Positions 36,307 to 48,769 are shown, numbered from the stretch's first letter. The stretch: DNA of 64,000 nt from Achromobacter sp. AONIH1 (GCF_002902905.1 NZ_CP026124.1:5518001-5582000); one strand, 5' to 3'. The notes: a model not told the origin generated them from the sequence alone. Numbers and translations: made by a program.

Positions 36307-37611
36307 TTAACGCGACGCACGGTCGCGAGGCAGCGTGTTGCTATTGCTGCTGCCGGAAGATGGCGCGGCCGGCACGGCGCCGCTGCGCAGCGGCGGCTGG
36401 GACGGCGGATTGACCAGCGAGGACGAAGCCGAGCCGGCGGCAGCGGCGGACTTGGCGGCGTCCTGGGCGGCCAGGTGCATGATCTTGTCCAGGGGCAGAT
36501 ACAACATGTTGTTGTTGCTCTTGGTATCGACCATGACCTTGCTGGCGCGCGTGAAGATCTCCTGCATGCTCTCCAGGTACATGCGCTGGCGCATGACCGC
36601 CGGCGCCTTCTCGTATTCGCCCAGGATGCTGGTGAAGCGCGCGGTATTACCCTGCGCATCGCCGATCACCTTGGCCTTGTAGCCCTCGGCCTGCTCCTGC
36701 ATGCGCGAGGCCTGACCGCTGGCCAGCGGCACGACCTGGTTGGCGTAGGCCTGGCCTTCGTTGATCTGGCGCTCGCGGTCCTGGCCAGCCTTGACGGCGT
36801 CGTCGAACGCGGCCTGCACCTGCTCGGGCGGCTGCACGTTCTGGATGGCCACGGTGCTGACCTGGATGCCGGTCTGGTAGCGATCCAGGATCTGCTGCAT
36901 CAGCGCCTGAACCTGACTGGCCACGGTGGTCCGGCCTTCGTACAGCACGAAGTCCATGGTCTGCTTGCCGACGATCTCGCGCATCGCGGTCTCGGAGGCC
37001 TGGCGCACGGACTCGTCCGGGTCACGGGTCATGAACAGGTAATCGGGCGCGCCGTCGGCGCGCAGGCGGTACTGAACGACGAACTGCATATCGACGATGT
37101 TCTCGTCCGTCGTGAGCATCAGCGCCTCGGGCAGCACCTTGTTGCGCGCGCCGCCGCGGAAACCGACTTCGAACGTGCGCAGCTGCGACACGTTGACGGT
37201 TTCATGGCTCTGGATGGGATACGGCAGGCGCCACTGGAAGCCGGCTTGCGATGTGCTCTTGTATTTGCCAAACTGGGTCACTACCGCGACCTGGCCTTCC
37301 TGCACGATGTAGAAGCCGCTGGCCGCCCAGACGCCGATCGCGACCAGGGCAATGACGCCCAGGCCGATGCGGGCGCCGCGCGGCGAAGGCGGCTGCATGC
37401 CGCCACGGTTGCCAGGACGGTTGTTTCCCCCGCCGCCCTTGCGCCCGAACAGCGAGCCGATGCGATTATTGAAATCGCGCCAAACCTCGTCCAGGTCGGG
37501 CGGACCATCGCCTCCGTTTTGCGGCCGCTTGGGCGGCGGCTCGGAGCCGTTGTTGTTGCCACGACCCCAGCCGGGGTCATTCAGATTGAATAGTTTGGAA
37601 ATTCGAGGCAT
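36307..37611 (-). CDS. hflK: HflK, FtsH protease modulator
   Basis: A 434-residue SPFH protein. A Gly/Asn/Pro-rich cytoplasmic N-terminus (GWGRGNNNGSEPPPKRPQNG) leads to one membrane helix near residue 75-95 (GLGVIALVAIGVWAASGFYI), then the Band 7 domain with VVTQFGKYKSTSQAGFQWRL and a long coiled coil. The C-terminal Ser/Ala-rich tail is variable. The ATG at 37611 lies inside the end of hflX (35-bp overlap), so translation is likely coupled. Confidence 0.95.
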   Translation of the reverse strand: MPRISKLFNLNDPGWGRGNNNGSEPPPKRPQNGGDGPPDLDEVWRDFNNRIGSLFGRKGGGGNNRPGNRGGMQPPSPRGARIGLGVIALVAIGVWAASGFYIVQEGQVAVVTQFGKYKSTSQAGFQWRLPYPIQSHETVNVSQLRTFEVGFRGGARNKVLPEALMLTTDENIVDMQFVVQYRLRADGAPDYLFMTRDPDESVRQASETAMREIVGKQTMDFVLYEGRTTVASQVQALMQQILDRYQTGIQVSTVAIQNVQPPEQVQAAFDDAVKAGQDRERQINEGQAYANQVVPLASGQASRMQEQAEGYKAKVIGDAQGNTARFTSILGEYEKAPAVMRQRMYLESMQEIFTRASKVMVDTKSNNNMLYLPLDKIMHLAAQDAAKSAAAAGSASSSLVNPPSQPPLRSGAVPAAPSSGSSNSNTLPRDRASR

Positions 37612-38683
37612 TGTTTCCCACAATCTGTCCGATCTCTGCAATTGCCCCGCGCAACGCATCCAGACCGGCGCGCTCGGTGGCGCTTACAAATACTCGCGCA
37701 ATCGTACCATGGGCGTCGCGCTCCACTCGCGGCTCCAGTCCGGCCCTGTCGATCTTGTTATATACAAGAATGGTCGGGATGGCGGCGGCGCCGATTTCTG
37801 CCAGCACCTTGTTCACTTCGAATATCTGCTCATCGCGCTGGGGACTGGCCGCGTCCACCACGTGCAGCAGCAGGTCCGCGTGCACGGTTTCCTCCAGCGT
37901 GGCGCGGAACGCGGCGATCAGGCCGTGCGGCAGGTCGCGGATGAAGCCCACCGTGTCGGACACCACGACCGAGCCTGCGCCTTCGATCCAGATCCGCCGC
38001 GTGGTGGTGTCCAGCGTGGCGAACAGCTGGTCGGCCGCGTAGCTGTCGGCGCGAGTCAGTGCATTGAACAGCGTGGACTTGCCGGCGTTGGTATAGCCCA
38101 CCAGCGACACCGACAGCGCGCCGCCCCGGGCTCGGGCGCGGCGCTGCGTGACGCGCTGGCGCTCGACCTTGTCCAGGCGCTCGCGCAGCACCTTGACCTT
38201 GGCGCCGATCATGCGGCGGTCCATTTCCAGCTGCGATTCGCCGGGACCGCGCATGCCAATGCCGCCGCGCTGACGCTCCAGGTGGCTCCACATGCGCGTC
38301 AGGCGCGTGGCCAGATGCTGCAGCTGGGCCAGCTCGACCTGCAGCTTGCCTTCGTGGCTCTTGGCGCGCAGCGCGAAGATATCCAGGATCAACGCGACCC
38401 GGTCGACCACGCGCAGGTTGAACAGCCGTTCCAGGTTGCGCTGCTGGGCCGGCGACAGGGGCTGGTCGAACAGCACGATGTCGGCCAGCAGGGCCTGGGC
38501 CATGCCCACGCCCTCGTCCGCCTTGCCCGAGCCGATGAAGAACTTGGCGTCGGGGCGGTCGCGCCGCGCCGTCAGCGTGCCGACGATTTCGGCGCCGGCG
38601 CCCTTGGCCAGCATGGCGAATTCCTCGGCATGGGCAAGGAAATCCGGGTCCCCGAGGTCGACGCTGATGATCAGTGCGCGCAT
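37577..38683 (-). CDS. hflX: GTPase HflX
   Basis: A 368-residue ribosome-associated GTPase that splits stalled ribosomes. The N-terminal HflX domain contains GRLTARRDRPD-like and FIGSGKADE motifs (TARRDRPDAKFFIGSGKADE), then GIGMRGPGESQLEMDRRMIG. The G domain has GYTNAGKST (G1), DTVGFIRDLPHGLIAAFRAT (G3) and NKID (G4). It overlaps hflK by 35 bp and follows hfq by about 150 bp with a hairpin in between. Confidence 0.96.
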   Translation of the reverse strand: MRALIISVDLGDPDFLAHAEEFAMLAKGAGAEIVGTLTARRDRPDAKFFIGSGKADEGVGMAQALLADIVLFDQPLSPAQQRNLERLFNLRVVDRVALILDIFALRAKSHEGKLQVELAQLQHLATRLTRMWSHLERQRGGIGMRGPGESQLEMDRRMIGAKVKVLRERLDKVERQRVTQRRARARGGALSVSLVGYTNAGKSTLFNALTRADSYAADQLFATLDTTTRRIWIEGAGSVVVSDTVGFIRDLPHGLIAAFRATLEETVHADLLLHVVDAASPQRDEQIFEVNKVLAEIGAAAIPTILVYNKIDRAGLEPRVERDAHGTIARVFVSATERAGLDALRGAIAEIGQIVGNNASNFQTIQSE

Positions 38684-38776
38684 ACATGCACCATTTTGAA
38701 GCCCGAAACCAAACCAGGGCGCGACAGCGGGCGCCTGTATTCCCCTGAAACGGGAATTTCGTCCTGGCGACGAAAA

Positions 38777-38806
38777 TGCCCGCCGACGTGGACCGTCAGG
38801 CGGGCA
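38777..38806 (-). terminator. Hairpin terminator or attenuator between hfq and hflX
   Basis: On the minus strand, an 8-bp stem TGCCCGCC/GGCGGGCA with a structured loop is followed by TTTT. Placed 28 bp after the hfq stop, it would lower hflXKC expression relative to hfq. Confidence 0.6.
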
Positions 38807-38833
38807 ATAAAAGGTAAAGCGGCCGGAGCAGGT

Positions 38834-39070
38834 TTATTCAGCGGGGACTTCCACCTGGAAATTCACGGCGCGGGCCGGGACCACGGTGGAAATGGCATGC
38901 TTGTAAACCATTTGGGTGACCGTATTGCGCAGCAGCACCACATACTGGTCGAAGGATTCGATTTGCCCTTGAAGCTTGATGCCGTTCACCAGGTAGATCG
39001 ACACGGGCACATGGTCCTTGCGCAGCGTGTTCAGGAACGGATCTTGCAGAGTTTGCCCTTTATTGCTCAT
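38834..39070 (-). CDS. hfq: RNA chaperone Hfq
   Basis: A 78-residue Sm-like hexamer-forming RNA chaperone. [20 protein letters not shown] gives the Sm1 start, [19 protein letters not shown] the distal-face strand, and [12 protein letters not shown] the Sm2 YKHA motif. The C-terminal tail is very short, as in other betaproteobacteria. Mediates sRNA-mRNA pairing. Confidence 0.98.
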   Translation of the reverse strand: MSNKGQTLQDPFLNTLRKDHVPVSIYLVNGIKLQGQIESFDQYVVLLRNTVTQMVYKHAISTVVPARAVNFQVEVPAE

Positions 39071-39235
39071 TGGCCAGGCTCCATTTGTTTGTTATTTAAG
39101 TGGCGGCGCGCTGAAAATGTTGGTGGCGCGCACCGAAATACGTACTCTACAGGGTTTTCCCGGCCCGTGCTACTTGCGCCACGCACAAAGTGGCACAAGA
39201 GATTTCCGGCCGGAAAAACATCCTTGGCGAGGCCA

Positions 39236-40312
39236 TCAGCGGGCGTTCAGGATGTCCGCCAGCGCGGCCAGCAACAGCCCTGTCTGCTCGTCCGTGCCGA
39301 CGGTGATGCGCAGGAATTGCTCGATGCGCGGCTGCCGGAAATGGCGCACGATGATGCCGCGCTCGCGCAGCGCGGCGGCCAGCGCCGCCGCGTCGTGGCC
39401 CGGGTGGCGGGCGAAGACGAAGTTCGCCGCCGAAGGCAGCACGTCGAATCCCAGCGCGCCGAGCCCCCGCGCCATGTCCTGGCGGGTCTTGATCACCGCC
39501 TGGCGCGTGCGCTCGAAGTATTCGCGGTCCTGCAGCGCGGCGATCGCGCCGGCCGAGGCCAGCCGGTCGATGGGGTAGGAATTGAAACTATTCTTGACCC
39601 GCTCCAGCCCGTCGATCAGCTCGCGACTGCCGACGGCGAAACCCACCCGCAACCCCGCCAGCGAACGCGACTTGGACAGGGTCTGGACCACCAGCACATT
39701 GTCGTGCCGCGCGATCAACGGAATGGCCGATTCGCCGCCGAAATCGACATAGGCCTCGTCCACCACCACAACCGCGTCGGGATTGCCGGCCGCGATGCGT
39801 TCGATGTCGCCCACGGCCAGCGCCCGACCCGTGGGCGCGTTCGGATTGGGGAAGATGATGGCGCCCGCCGGCCCATTGCGGCCTGGCAGGTAGTCTTCCG
39901 GATCGATGCGGAAATCGTCGGTCAGCGGCACCGTTTCATAGTCGATGCCGTACAAGCCGCAGTAGACCGGATAGAAGCTGTAGCTGATGTCAGGAAAGCG
40001 CAGCGGACGCGGATGCTTGAGCAGCGCCAGGAACACGTGCGCCAGCACCTCGTCGGAGCCATTGCCCACGAAGACCTGGTCCGGGCGCACGCCGCAGTTG
40101 TCGGCAATGGCCTGGCGCAGGCTGTCGGAAGACGGATCCGGGTAGAGCTTGAGCGTATCGTCGCAGGCGCCGCGTATGGCCTCGAGCACCCTGGGCGACG
40201 GCCCGTAGGGATGCTCGTTGGTATTGAGCTTGACCAGATTCCGAAGCTTGGGCTGCTCGCCCGGCACGTAGGGGCTCAACGTCCCCACCACGGGGCTCCA
40301 GAATCTGCTCAT
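39236..40312 (-). CDS. hisC: Histidinol-phosphate aminotransferase
   Basis: A 358-residue fold-type I PLP aminotransferase. Signatures are [51 protein letters not shown] and the PLP lysine in [18 protein letters not shown]. Transfers an amino group in histidine synthesis. It starts 4 bp after the der stop and lies between der and hfq, which are often adjacent in relatives. Other his genes are not here except hisZ and hisS, so it may be one of two hisC copies (inference). Confidence 0.93.
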   Translation of the reverse strand: MSRFWSPVVGTLSPYVPGEQPKLRNLVKLNTNEHPYGPSPRVLEAIRGACDDTLKLYPDPSSDSLRQAIADNCGVRPDQVFVGNGSDEVLAHVFLALLKHPRPLRFPDISYSFYPVYCGLYGIDYETVPLTDDFRIDPEDYLPGRNGPAGAIIFPNPNAPTGRALAVGDIERIAAGNPDAVVVVDEAYVDFGGESAIPLIARHDNVLVVQTLSKSRSLAGLRVGFAVGSRELIDGLERVKNSFNSYPIDRLASAGAIAALQDREYFERTRQAVIKTRQDMARGLGALGFDVLPSAANFVFARHPGHDAAALAAALRERGIIVRHFRQPRIEQFLRITVGTDEQTGLLLAALADILNAR

Positions 40313-40316
40313 GGGG

Positions 40317-41666
40317 TCAATCTTCCTGCGCGTAAGGATTGTGCGATGACTTGAATTCGATCCGCAGCGGCGTGCCGGCCAGGTCGAAGGCGTTGCGGAA
40401 ACGCGTTTCCAGGTAGCGCCGGTAGGAATCCGGCACCGCATCCAGCGCGTTGCCGTGGATGACGACCAGCGGCGGGTTCTGGCCGCCCTGGTGCGCGTAG
40501 CGCATCTTGGGGCGGAAGATGCCCTTGCGGGGCGGCGGCTGCTGCTCGACCGCGGCCTGCAGCTCGCGGGTGAGCTTGGGCGTGGACAGCTTGGCGAAGG
40601 CGGCGCTGTGGGCGGCGTTGATGGACTTGAGCAGCGGCCGCATGCCCTGTGCACGCAACGCCGAAATCGTGTGCATGCGGGCGAAGGACAGGAAGCGCAG
40701 CTTGCGCTGGAACTCGCGCTCGATGCGTTCCTTCTGGTCGGCGTCCAGGCCATCCCATTTGTTGATGGCGACCACCACCGCGCGGCCCGTCTCCAGCACG
40801 AAGCCCGCGATGTGGGCGTCCTGCTCGGAGATTTCGGTCTGCGCGTCCAGCATCAGCAGGACCACGTTGCTGGCCTCGATGGCCTGCAGGGTCTTGATGA
40901 CCGAGAACTTCTCGACCGCCTCGAACACCTTGCCGCGCTTGCGCAGGCCGGCCGTGTCGATCAGCGTGTAGCGGCGGCCGTCGCGCTCGAAGTCGATTTC
41001 GATGGCGTCGCGCGTGGTGCCCGGCATGTCGAACGCGATGACGCGCTCTTCGCCCATCAGCGTGTTGATGAGCGTGGACTTGCCGACGTTGGGACGGCCG
41101 ACGATGGCCAGCTTGATGCGGTGATCGTGCGGGCCTTCCTCGACGGGCTCTTCCTCGACCGGCGGCGCCAGGTCCTTCAGCGCCAGCTCGATCAGGTCGA
41201 CGATGCCATCGCCGTGCGCTGCCGAAATCGCATACGGCTGGCCCAGGCCCAGTTCGTGGAACTCGGCCACGGCGGCGCCGGATCCCATGCCCTCGGCCTT
41301 GTTGACCGCCAGCAGCACGCGCTGCTGGCCGGATTTGCGCAGCAGTTGGGCGATCTCGTGGTCATGGGCGTTGAGGCCGGCTCGCGCGTCCACCAGGAAC
41401 ACGACCACGTCGGCCTCGGCGATGGCCTGCCGGGTCTGGCGCGCCATTTCCAGCAGGATGCCGTCCTTGGCCACCGGCTCGAAGCCGCCCGTGTCGATCG
41501 CGATGAACGGGATCTCGCCCACCCTGCCCTCGCCATAGTGGCGATCGCGGGTCAGGCCGGAATAATCGGCCACCAGCGCGGCGCGCGATCGCGTCAGGCG
41601 GTTGAAAAGGGTCGACTTCCCCACATTGGGGCGGCCGACCAGGGCGACGACAGGCTTGAAAGACAC
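40317..41666 (-). CDS. der: Ribosome assembly GTPase Der (EngA)
   Basis: A 449-residue protein with two consecutive G domains: [20 protein letters not shown] near the N-terminus and [20 protein letters not shown] near residue 182, each with DTxG ([18 protein letters not shown]) and NKxD motifs. The C-terminal KH-like domain follows. Needed for maturation of the 50S subunit. An extended acidic linker ([15 protein letters not shown]) joins the G domains. Confidence 0.97.
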   Translation of the reverse strand: MSFKPVVALVGRPNVGKSTLFNRLTRSRAALVADYSGLTRDRHYGEGRVGEIPFIAIDTGGFEPVAKDGILLEMARQTRQAIAEADVVVFLVDARAGLNAHDHEIAQLLRKSGQQRVLLAVNKAEGMGSGAAVAEFHELGLGQPYAISAAHGDGIVDLIELALKDLAPPVEEEPVEEGPHDHRIKLAIVGRPNVGKSTLINTLMGEERVIAFDMPGTTRDAIEIDFERDGRRYTLIDTAGLRKRGKVFEAVEKFSVIKTLQAIEASNVVLLMLDAQTEISEQDAHIAGFVLETGRAVVVAINKWDGLDADQKERIEREFQRKLRFLSFARMHTISALRAQGMRPLLKSINAAHSAAFAKLSTPKLTRELQAAVEQQPPPRKGIFRPKMRYAHQGGQNPPLVVIHGNALDAVPDSYRRYLETRFRNAFDLAGTPLRIEFKSSHNPYAQED

Positions 41667-41691
41667 GGTAAGGGCTTTTGTTCTATGGGTT

Positions 41692-42852
41692 TCAGTTGGA
41701 GCCGATCAGGGCAAGGTTGCCATTGCCCGTCTGGATCAGCACGCCTTGCGACGTGGTCTGCGGCGGCGAGACGATCGCTCCGCCGCCCACCGACAGGCGC
41801 GCCATCAGGCTGCCGTCGCTGCGCGACAGGAAGTGCACGTAACCGTCCAGGTCGCCGACGGCGAGCGCGCCGCCGAGCAGGGCCGGCGCGGTCAGCTGGC
41901 GGTTCTTCAGCGCGGCCTGCTTCCAGACGTTGCCGCCATTGTCCAGCGCGAAGGCGCTGACCACGCTGTTCTGGTCGGACGCGTAGGCGAAGCGCTCATC
42001 CAGGCTCATGCCGCTGACGCTGGAGAAGTCCTTGGCCCAGATCGGACGGCCGCCGGCCGTCACGTCAAAGCATACGATACGCCCTTGGTAGGCAACCGCG
42101 CAAAGCAGGTTGCCGGCGATGCGGGGCGAGCCCACCACGTCGGTCAGGCGTTCCAGGTCGCTGGCGCCGCGCGGCGTGGCCACGGTGCCTTCCCACTGGA
42201 CGTTGCCGCTGTCGGAGGCGATGGCCATGAGCTTGCCGCCGGGCAGGCCGGTGATGACCAGCCCCTCGGCCAGCACCATCTGGGCGGCGCTGCGCAGAGC
42301 CAGGGCCGGGCCGGGCCGCTGCACGCTCCAGAGGCGGTCGCCGCTGTTGGCGTCAAAGGCCTGGATGCGATAGTCGCCGCTGCGCACCACGACGATGCCG
42401 TAGCCCACCACGGGCGGAATCGTCACGTCGCTGGTGGCGCGGGCCTTCCACTTGACCTTGCCAGTATCGTCGAAGGCGATCACGTCGCCGTCGGGCGAAG
42501 CCACGGCCGTGGTCGTGCCGTCGCTGCCGACGCCGGCGGAGAGCTGCTTGGTCTCGGCGCGGACCTTCCAGATCTGGCGGCCGCTTTGCAGGTCGAACTT
42601 GCCGACCGAGCCGTCGGGCGTGGCGGCATAGACGGCGTCGTTGACGACGGCGGGCGCGAAGCCCAGGCCCGAGCCGCTGCCCACCGAAACGGACCAGACC
42701 TGACGCACCGACATGCCGGCCTTGTACTCGGTCAGGGGCGCCGGGTCGTAACGGCCGTCGTCCCGGGAAAACATGCCGCAACCGCCCAGGACCAGCAGGC
42801 CCGTCAGGCATACGGCGCCGCGCAGGGCACGGCCAGTGGCAAATTTACGCAT
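41692..42852 (-). CDS. bamB: Outer membrane assembly lipoprotein BamB
   Basis: A 386-residue lipoprotein. The signal sequence ends with lipobox LVLGGCGMF, and the mature part is a beta-propeller of PQQ-like repeats (for example [20 protein letters not shown] and [20 protein letters not shown]). It is part of the BAM complex that inserts outer-membrane proteins. The ATG at 42852 is chosen as the start of the signal peptide. It follows yfgM by 5 bp. Confidence 0.95.
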   Translation of the reverse strand: MRKFATGRALRGAVCLTGLLVLGGCGMFSRDDGRYDPAPLTEYKAGMSVRQVWSVSVGSGSGLGFAPAVVNDAVYAATPDGSVGKFDLQSGRQIWKVRAETKQLSAGVGSDGTTTAVASPDGDVIAFDDTGKVKWKARATSDVTIPPVVGYGIVVVRSGDYRIQAFDANSGDRLWSVQRPGPALALRSAAQMVLAEGLVITGLPGGKLMAIASDSGNVQWEGTVATPRGASDLERLTDVVGSPRIAGNLLCAVAYQGRIVCFDVTAGGRPIWAKDFSSVSGMSLDERFAYASDQNSVVSAFALDNGGNVWKQAALKNRQLTAPALLGGALAVGDLDGYVHFLSRSDGSLMARLSVGGGAIVSPPQTTSQGVLIQTGNGNLALIGSN

Positions 42853-42857
42853 TACAG

Positions 42858-43496
42858 TCAGGCTCCGCTCAGGGCATCCAGTTTCAATTGCACGACTTGG
42901 GTCAGCGGATTCGCGGTTCCCAGGCCATCGATGGCGCTTTGCCATGCGGCCCGCGCCTCGTCGCGCTTGCCCTGGGCAGCGAGGATATCGCCACGGCGGT
43001 CGGCGAACAAGGCCGCGAACGCGGGCGGCGGGCTGTTCAGCTGCGTCAGCGCGGCATCGTATTGCTTCTGGTCAAGCAGCAGACCCGCCAGGCGCAGGCG
43101 CGCGACGGACTGCATGGACGGGTTCTTGTTCTGGGCGGCCAGCCATTCGAGCTGCTCGCGCGCGCCGTCCGTATCCTTCTGGATCAGCAGGGCCTGGGCC
43201 GCCACCAGCGCGCCGCGGGCGGCGTAGCCGGTGGAGCCGTACTGCTCGCGCAGCGTGGCGGCGGCGGTCTTGATGCGCACGACCGAATCGGCGGTGCCCA
43301 GGCGCGCCGCGTCCTCAAGCGCCTCGAAGTAGCTCATGGCCTGGTTCGCGCGATGCGACTCATAGGCCTTCCAGCTCCACCAGCCGCCCCAGGCCAGGGC
43401 CACGGCGGCCACCAGCGAGATGACCACCGTGCCGTAGCGGGCCCACCAGGCCTTGATTGCGTCGAGTTTTTCCTGTTCTTCGAGATCGTATGCCAT
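42858..43496 (-). CDS. yfgM: YfgM-type tetratricopeptide ancillary protein
   Basis: A 212-residue inner-membrane protein: cytosolic N-terminus (MAYDLEEQEKLDAIKAWWAR), one membrane helix (YGTVVISLVAAVALAWGGWW), and a periplasmic TPR-like domain. YfgM interacts with the Sec translocon and PpiD and conventionally lies between hisS and bamB, as here. Confidence 0.92.
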   Translation of the reverse strand: MAYDLEEQEKLDAIKAWWARYGTVVISLVAAVALAWGGWWSWKAYESHRANQAMSYFEALEDAARLGTADSVVRIKTAAATLREQYGSTGYAARGALVAAQALLIQKDTDGAREQLEWLAAQNKNPSMQSVARLRLAGLLLDQKQYDAALTQLNSPPPAFAALFADRRGDILAAQGKRDEARAAWQSAIDGLGTANPLTQVVQLKLDALSGA

Positions 43497-43499
43497 GCC

Positions 43500-44786
<1,287 letters not shown>

Positions 44787-44842
44787 CTTGATCATGCCGT
44801 CCCGCGCGCCTGCCGGCGCACGCAACGACCCTACCCTTACTT

Positions 44843-46129
44843 TTAGTGAGAGGCGTGCGCGCCGTAACGGCGCGCGACGTAGTCTTCGACAATGGCCTGG
44901 AACTCTTCGGCGATGTGATCACCCTTGAGCGTGACCGTGCGCTCGCCGTCCACGAACACCGGCGCTGCGGGCACTTCACCCGTGCCCGGCAGGCTGATGC
45001 CGATGTCCGCGTGCCGGCTTTCGCCCGGCCCGTTGACCACACAGCCCATGACCGCGACGTTCATGTTCTCGACGCCCGGATACTGCGTGCGCCACAGAGG
45101 CATCTGCCGTCGCAGATAGGACTGGATGCTGTCGGCCAGCTCCTGGAAGAACGTGCTGCTGGTGCGGCCGCAACCCGGGCAGGCCACCACCAGCGGCGTG
45201 AATGCGCGCAGACCCATGGTCTGCAGGATTTCCTGCGCCACCACGGCCTCGCGGCTGCGGTCGCCGCCCGGCTCGGGCGTCAGCGAAATGCGGATGGTGT
45301 CGCCGATGCCCTGCTGCAACAGCACGGCCAGCGCCGCCGTCGAGGCCACGATGCCCTTGCTGCCCATGCCGGCCTCGGTCAGGCCCAGGTGCAGCGGATA
45401 GTCGCAACGGGCGGACAGATCACGATAGACGGCGATCAGGTCCTGCACATGGCTGACCTTGCAAGACAGGATGATGGCATCGCGGCGCAGGCCCAGCTCT
45501 TCCGCGCGCTGCGCATTGCTGATGGCGGACACGACCAGCGCGTCGCGCATCACCGCCTGAGCCTCCCAGGGCACCGCGCGCTGGTTGTTCTCGTCCATCT
45601 TGCGGGCCATCAGCTCGTGGTCCAGGCTGCCCCAGTTCACGCCGATGCGCACCGGCTTGTCGTAGCGGCAGGCAACCTCGATCATCTGCGCGAAATTGTC
45701 GTCGCGGCGCTTGCCGCCACCCATGTTGCCCGGATTGATCCGGTACTTGGACAGGGCCTGCGCGCATTCCGGGAACTGCGTCAGCAGCTTGTGGCCGTTG
45801 TAGTGGAAGTCGCCCACCAGCGGCACGTCCACGCCCATGCGGTCGAGCTGCTCTCGGATGGCCGCGACTTCACGGGCGGCTTCCGGCGTGTTGACCGTGA
45901 TCCGCACCATTTCGGAACCGGCCAGCGCCAGTTCCTTGACCTGGATCGCGGTGGCGATGGCGTCGGCGGTGTCGGTATTGGTCATGGACTGGACCACCAC
46001 CGGCGCACTGCCGCCGATCGTCACCACGCGCTCGCCCCACTTCACGTCCACTGAACGCGTGGCGCGGCGCGGCGCGGCTCCCACATCGGGAGGCGGCGCA
46101 TCCTGGCAAGGCAGAGAGGATTCTTGCAT
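44843..46129 (-). CDS. ispG: 4-hydroxy-3-methylbut-2-enyl diphosphate synthase
   Basis: A 428-residue 4Fe-4S enzyme of the MEP isoprenoid pathway. The TIM-barrel part has [20 protein letters not shown] and [16 protein letters not shown]. The cluster-binding domain has [10 protein letters not shown] and the later [15 protein letters not shown]. The start at 46129 begins with a short extension ([20 protein letters not shown]) before the conserved domain. It follows rodZ by 14 bp. Confidence 0.96.
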   Translation of the reverse strand: MQESSLPCQDAPPPDVGAAPRRATRSVDVKWGERVVTIGGSAPVVVQSMTNTDTADAIATAIQVKELALAGSEMVRITVNTPEAAREVAAIREQLDRMGVDVPLVGDFHYNGHKLLTQFPECAQALSKYRINPGNMGGGKRRDDNFAQMIEVACRYDKPVRIGVNWGSLDHELMARKMDENNQRAVPWEAQAVMRDALVVSAISNAQRAEELGLRRDAIILSCKVSHVQDLIAVYRDLSARCDYPLHLGLTEAGMGSKGIVASTAALAVLLQQGIGDTIRISLTPEPGGDRSREAVVAQEILQTMGLRAFTPLVVACPGCGRTSSTFFQELADSIQSYLRRQMPLWRTQYPGVENMNVAVMGCVVNGPGESRHADIGISLPGTGEVPAAPVFVDGERTVTLKGDHIAEEFQAIVEDYVARRYGAHASH

Positions 46130-46143
46130 CGGGGAAACCGGGT

Positions 46144-46641
46144 TTACTTGGACAGCTTGGGGAGCCAGTCGAACGCCAGCCAATGCTGGGGCAGCCAGCC
46201 CTGCCAGAACGCATAGGCCACGCCGGCGGCCAGCACCAGCACGATGGCGATCAGCCAGCCCCAGGACGCCGACGAGGAACGCTCGTCGTCGGCCCCGGAC
46301 TGGGGAATGGAATGCGCGGAATGCAGCGCGCCCGGGCTGAGCTTGACCGGCCCGGTGACGCGTTCCTTGGGATCGAGCGACTCGACGATGGCCTGCGAGT
46401 CCGCGCCAAGCAGACGCGCATAGTTGCGGATCAGGCCGCGCAGCGACACGCCCGAGGGCAGGTCGGCCCATTGCTCGTTTTCAAGGGCTTCGATCTGACG
46501 GGCGGAGAACTTGATCCGGCTGGACACTTCGTCCACCGACCAGCCCTTGGATTCGCGCAGCGCGCGCAGCGCCGAGCCGATCTTTCCAGTACCGGCCGCG
46601 GACGTCTCGGACACCGCTGCGGAAGCCAATTCCTGCGTCAT
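46144..46641 (-). CDS. rodZ: RodZ-like helix-turn-helix membrane protein, short form
   Basis: A 165-residue protein. The cytoplasmic helix-turn-helix ([20 protein letters not shown] and onward to [14 protein letters not shown]) is of the HTH_25 type that binds MreB in RodZ. A membrane helix near 125-147 ([20 protein letters not shown]) follows, then only about 18 residues. The periplasmic DUF4115 domain of E. coli RodZ is absent. Position between rlmN and ispG is conserved for rodZ. It overlaps rlmN by 4 bp. Confidence 0.85.
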   Translation of the reverse strand: MTQELASAAVSETSAAGTGKIGSALRALRESKGWSVDEVSSRIKFSARQIEALENEQWADLPSGVSLRGLIRNYARLLGADSQAIVESLDPKERVTGPVKLSPGALHSAHSIPQSGADDERSSSASWGWLIAIVLVLAAGVAYAFWQGWLPQHWLAFDWLPKLSK

Positions 46642-47792
46642 GCATGCACCTGTTTAATTGGTATGGTCTGGCGCTGTGCGGCGTTGCGCTCGGTGATCCG
46701 GGTGCGGTCGCGCACTTCCCCGGCCAGTTGGCCGCAAGCGGCATCAATGTCGTCTCCCCGTGTCTTGCGCACCGTCGTGACGATGCCCGCGTCCATCAGG
46801 CGCTGCGCGAAGACTTTCACACGCGCCGAAGGCGAGCGCTTCAGGCCCGACTCGGGGAAAGGGTTGAACGGGATCAGGTTGAGCTTGCAGCGCACCAGTC
46901 GTGCAAGCTGGATCAATTCCTTGGCGTGCTGGTCGGTGTCATTGATGCCGTCCAGCATGCAGTATTCAAAAGTGATGAAGTCGCGCGGCGCATGCGCCAG
47001 ATAGCGCTCGCAAGCGGCCAGCAGCTCCTTCAACGGGTATTTCTTGTTCAGCGGCACGAGTTCGTCGCGCAGCGCGTCGTTGGGCGCGTGCAGCGACACG
47101 GCCAGCGCCACCGGACAGTCCTGCGACAGGCGGTCCATCATGGGAACCACGCCCGAGGTCGACACGGTGACGCGGCGGCGCGACAGGCCGTAGGCGTTGT
47201 CGTCCAACATGAGGCGCAGCGCCGGCAGGACCTGGTCGTAGTTGAGCAGAGGCTCGCCCATGCCCATCATGACGACGTTGCTGACCACGCGGGTGTCTTC
47301 GGATGCCTTGGCGCTTTCCAGGCGCGCCGTGCCGATATTGGCCTCGAGCACGCGCTTGGCCCACCACAGCTGGCCGATGATCTCGCTGGTCTTCAGGTTG
47401 CGGTTGAAGCCCTGGTGTCCGGTCGAGCAGAAACGGCAGTTCACCACACAGCCGGCCTGGCTGGAGATGCACAGCGTGCCGCGATCGTCTTCGGGGATGA
47501 AGACCGTCTCGATGGCGTTGCCCTGCCCCACGTCGAACAGCCACTTGCGCGTGCCGTCGGACGAACGCTGCTCGGTATTGACCGGCAGGGCCTCGATGCG
47601 GCAGCGCTCGGCCAACTGGCCCCGGAACTCGCGGGCCAGGTCGGTCATGGCGTCGAACGAATCGGCGCCGCGCTGGTGCATCCAGCGCTGCAGCTGGCGG
47701 GCGCGAAACGGCTTGCCCCCCCATTGCCCGACGAGTTCGGACAGGGCGGCGCCATCAAGCCCCAGCAGATTGATTCGTTCGACGGATTCCAT
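46638..47792 (-). CDS. rlmN: Dual-specificity rRNA/tRNA adenine-C2 methyltransferase RlmN
   Basis: A 384-residue radical SAM enzyme that methylates A2503 in 23S rRNA and A37 in certain tRNAs. The radical SAM motif is in [39 protein letters not shown] and [13 protein letters not shown] follow, and the second catalytic cysteine is in [19 protein letters not shown]. Confidence 0.96.
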   Translation of the reverse strand: MESVERINLLGLDGAALSELVGQWGGKPFRARQLQRWMHQRGADSFDAMTDLAREFRGQLAERCRIEALPVNTEQRSSDGTRKWLFDVGQGNAIETVFIPEDDRGTLCISSQAGCVVNCRFCSTGHQGFNRNLKTSEIIGQLWWAKRVLEANIGTARLESAKASEDTRVVSNVVMMGMGEPLLNYDQVLPALRLMLDDNAYGLSRRRVTVSTSGVVPMMDRLSQDCPVALAVSLHAPNDALRDELVPLNKKYPLKELLAACERYLAHAPRDFITFEYCMLDGINDTDQHAKELIQLARLVRCKLNLIPFNPFPESGLKRSPSARVKVFAQRLMDAGIVTTVRKTRGDDIDAACGQLAGEVRDRTRITERNAAQRQTIPIKQVHA

Positions 47793-47835
47793 GACCTGGC
47801 AAAGCTAAAAAACGATTACGGCGTTTCCGCGAGAA

Positions 47836-48261
47836 TCAACGGCTGTGGATGTTGATTTCGGGGAAGAAGAAGGCGACTTCGACAGCGGCCGTTTCCGGAG
47901 CGTCGGAGCCGTGCACGGCGTTGGCGTCGATGCTGTCGGCGAAATCGGCGCGGATGGTGCCCGGGGCGGCCTTCTTGGGGTCGGTGGCGCCCATCAGGTC
48001 ACGGTTCTTCTGGATGGCTTCTTCGCCTTCCAGCACTTGCACGAACACGGGGCCCGAGACCATGAAGTCGACCAGGTCCTTGAAGAAGGGGCGTTCTTTG
48101 TGCACGGCGTAGAAGCGCTCGGCATCGGCGCGCGACAGCTGTTGCAGGCGGGCGGCGATGACCTTCAGGCCGGCTTGCTCGAAGCGGGCGACGATCTGGC
48201 CGATGACGTTCTTGGCGACGGCGTCGGGCTTGATGATCGAGAGGGTGCGTTGGATGGACAT
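47836..48261 (-). CDS. ndk: Nucleoside diphosphate kinase
   Basis: A 141-residue kinase, [20 protein letters not shown], with the active-site His in [12 protein letters not shown]. It balances NTP pools. The ATG at 48261 is preceded by GGAG at 6-8 nt. First gene of the long minus-strand cluster; about 43 bp separate it from rlmN. Confidence 0.98.
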   Translation of the reverse strand: MSIQRTLSIIKPDAVAKNVIGQIVARFEQAGLKVIAARLQQLSRADAERFYAVHKERPFFKDLVDFMVSGPVFVQVLEGEEAIQKNRDLMGATDPKKAAPGTIRADFADSIDANAVHGSDAPETAAVEVAFFFPEINIHSR

Positions 48262-48769
48262 GGAGAACTCCGAAAACTGGTTTCTGACTGGTTTCTGATT
48301 AATTGCCCGGCATGGTTCCGCGCCTGTCGGTTTCACCCTTCAGGCGCCGTCGCGCTGCCTGCGCGCAAGCGGTCCGGAACGCATCACCGTTCCAGGCCGG
48401 CCCGTACCACACGGCCGAGGCAGGATTCGACACTGCCCACCTATGTCCATCCCATGCCGGCCTGCGCCGATATCCCGCCAGGCCGCCGGCATTCCGTCTG
48501 AGGGAATCCGCCGGCCCGCGGCCCTGCCGAAGTAATGGTCCGGCAATGCCCAACGGACGCGCTGGACGGCATGTTCTGAAATCTCACCGCGTTTTCATTG
48601 AAGTTTCAATATGAACTTTTTCAATGAATCCTCAATGAATTCAGGGACTTCCAAAAGGTTTACAGTAACCCGGTATTCTAACACGGCGAGAAGACCGCAT
48701 TACATCTTAAAATGATCGGTTTGCTGCCCGCCTCCATCGACCGGGCCACCTGTCTGCCGGAACCCTGCA
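48262..48769. other. Divergent intergenic region between ndk and valS
   Basis: 508 bp without a convincing gene. The part nearest valS (about 48590-48715) is AT-rich with repeated TCAATGA/TCAATATGA words and should hold the promoters for valS and perhaps ndk; TAAAAT at 48708-48713 is a candidate -10 box. Confidence 0.4.

Noticed and set aside
37352..40354. 1000-codon plus-strand frame opposite hflK, hflX, hfq and hisC
   Set aside because: It crosses four well-supported minus-strand genes and their gaps; a mirror of codon bias, not a gene.
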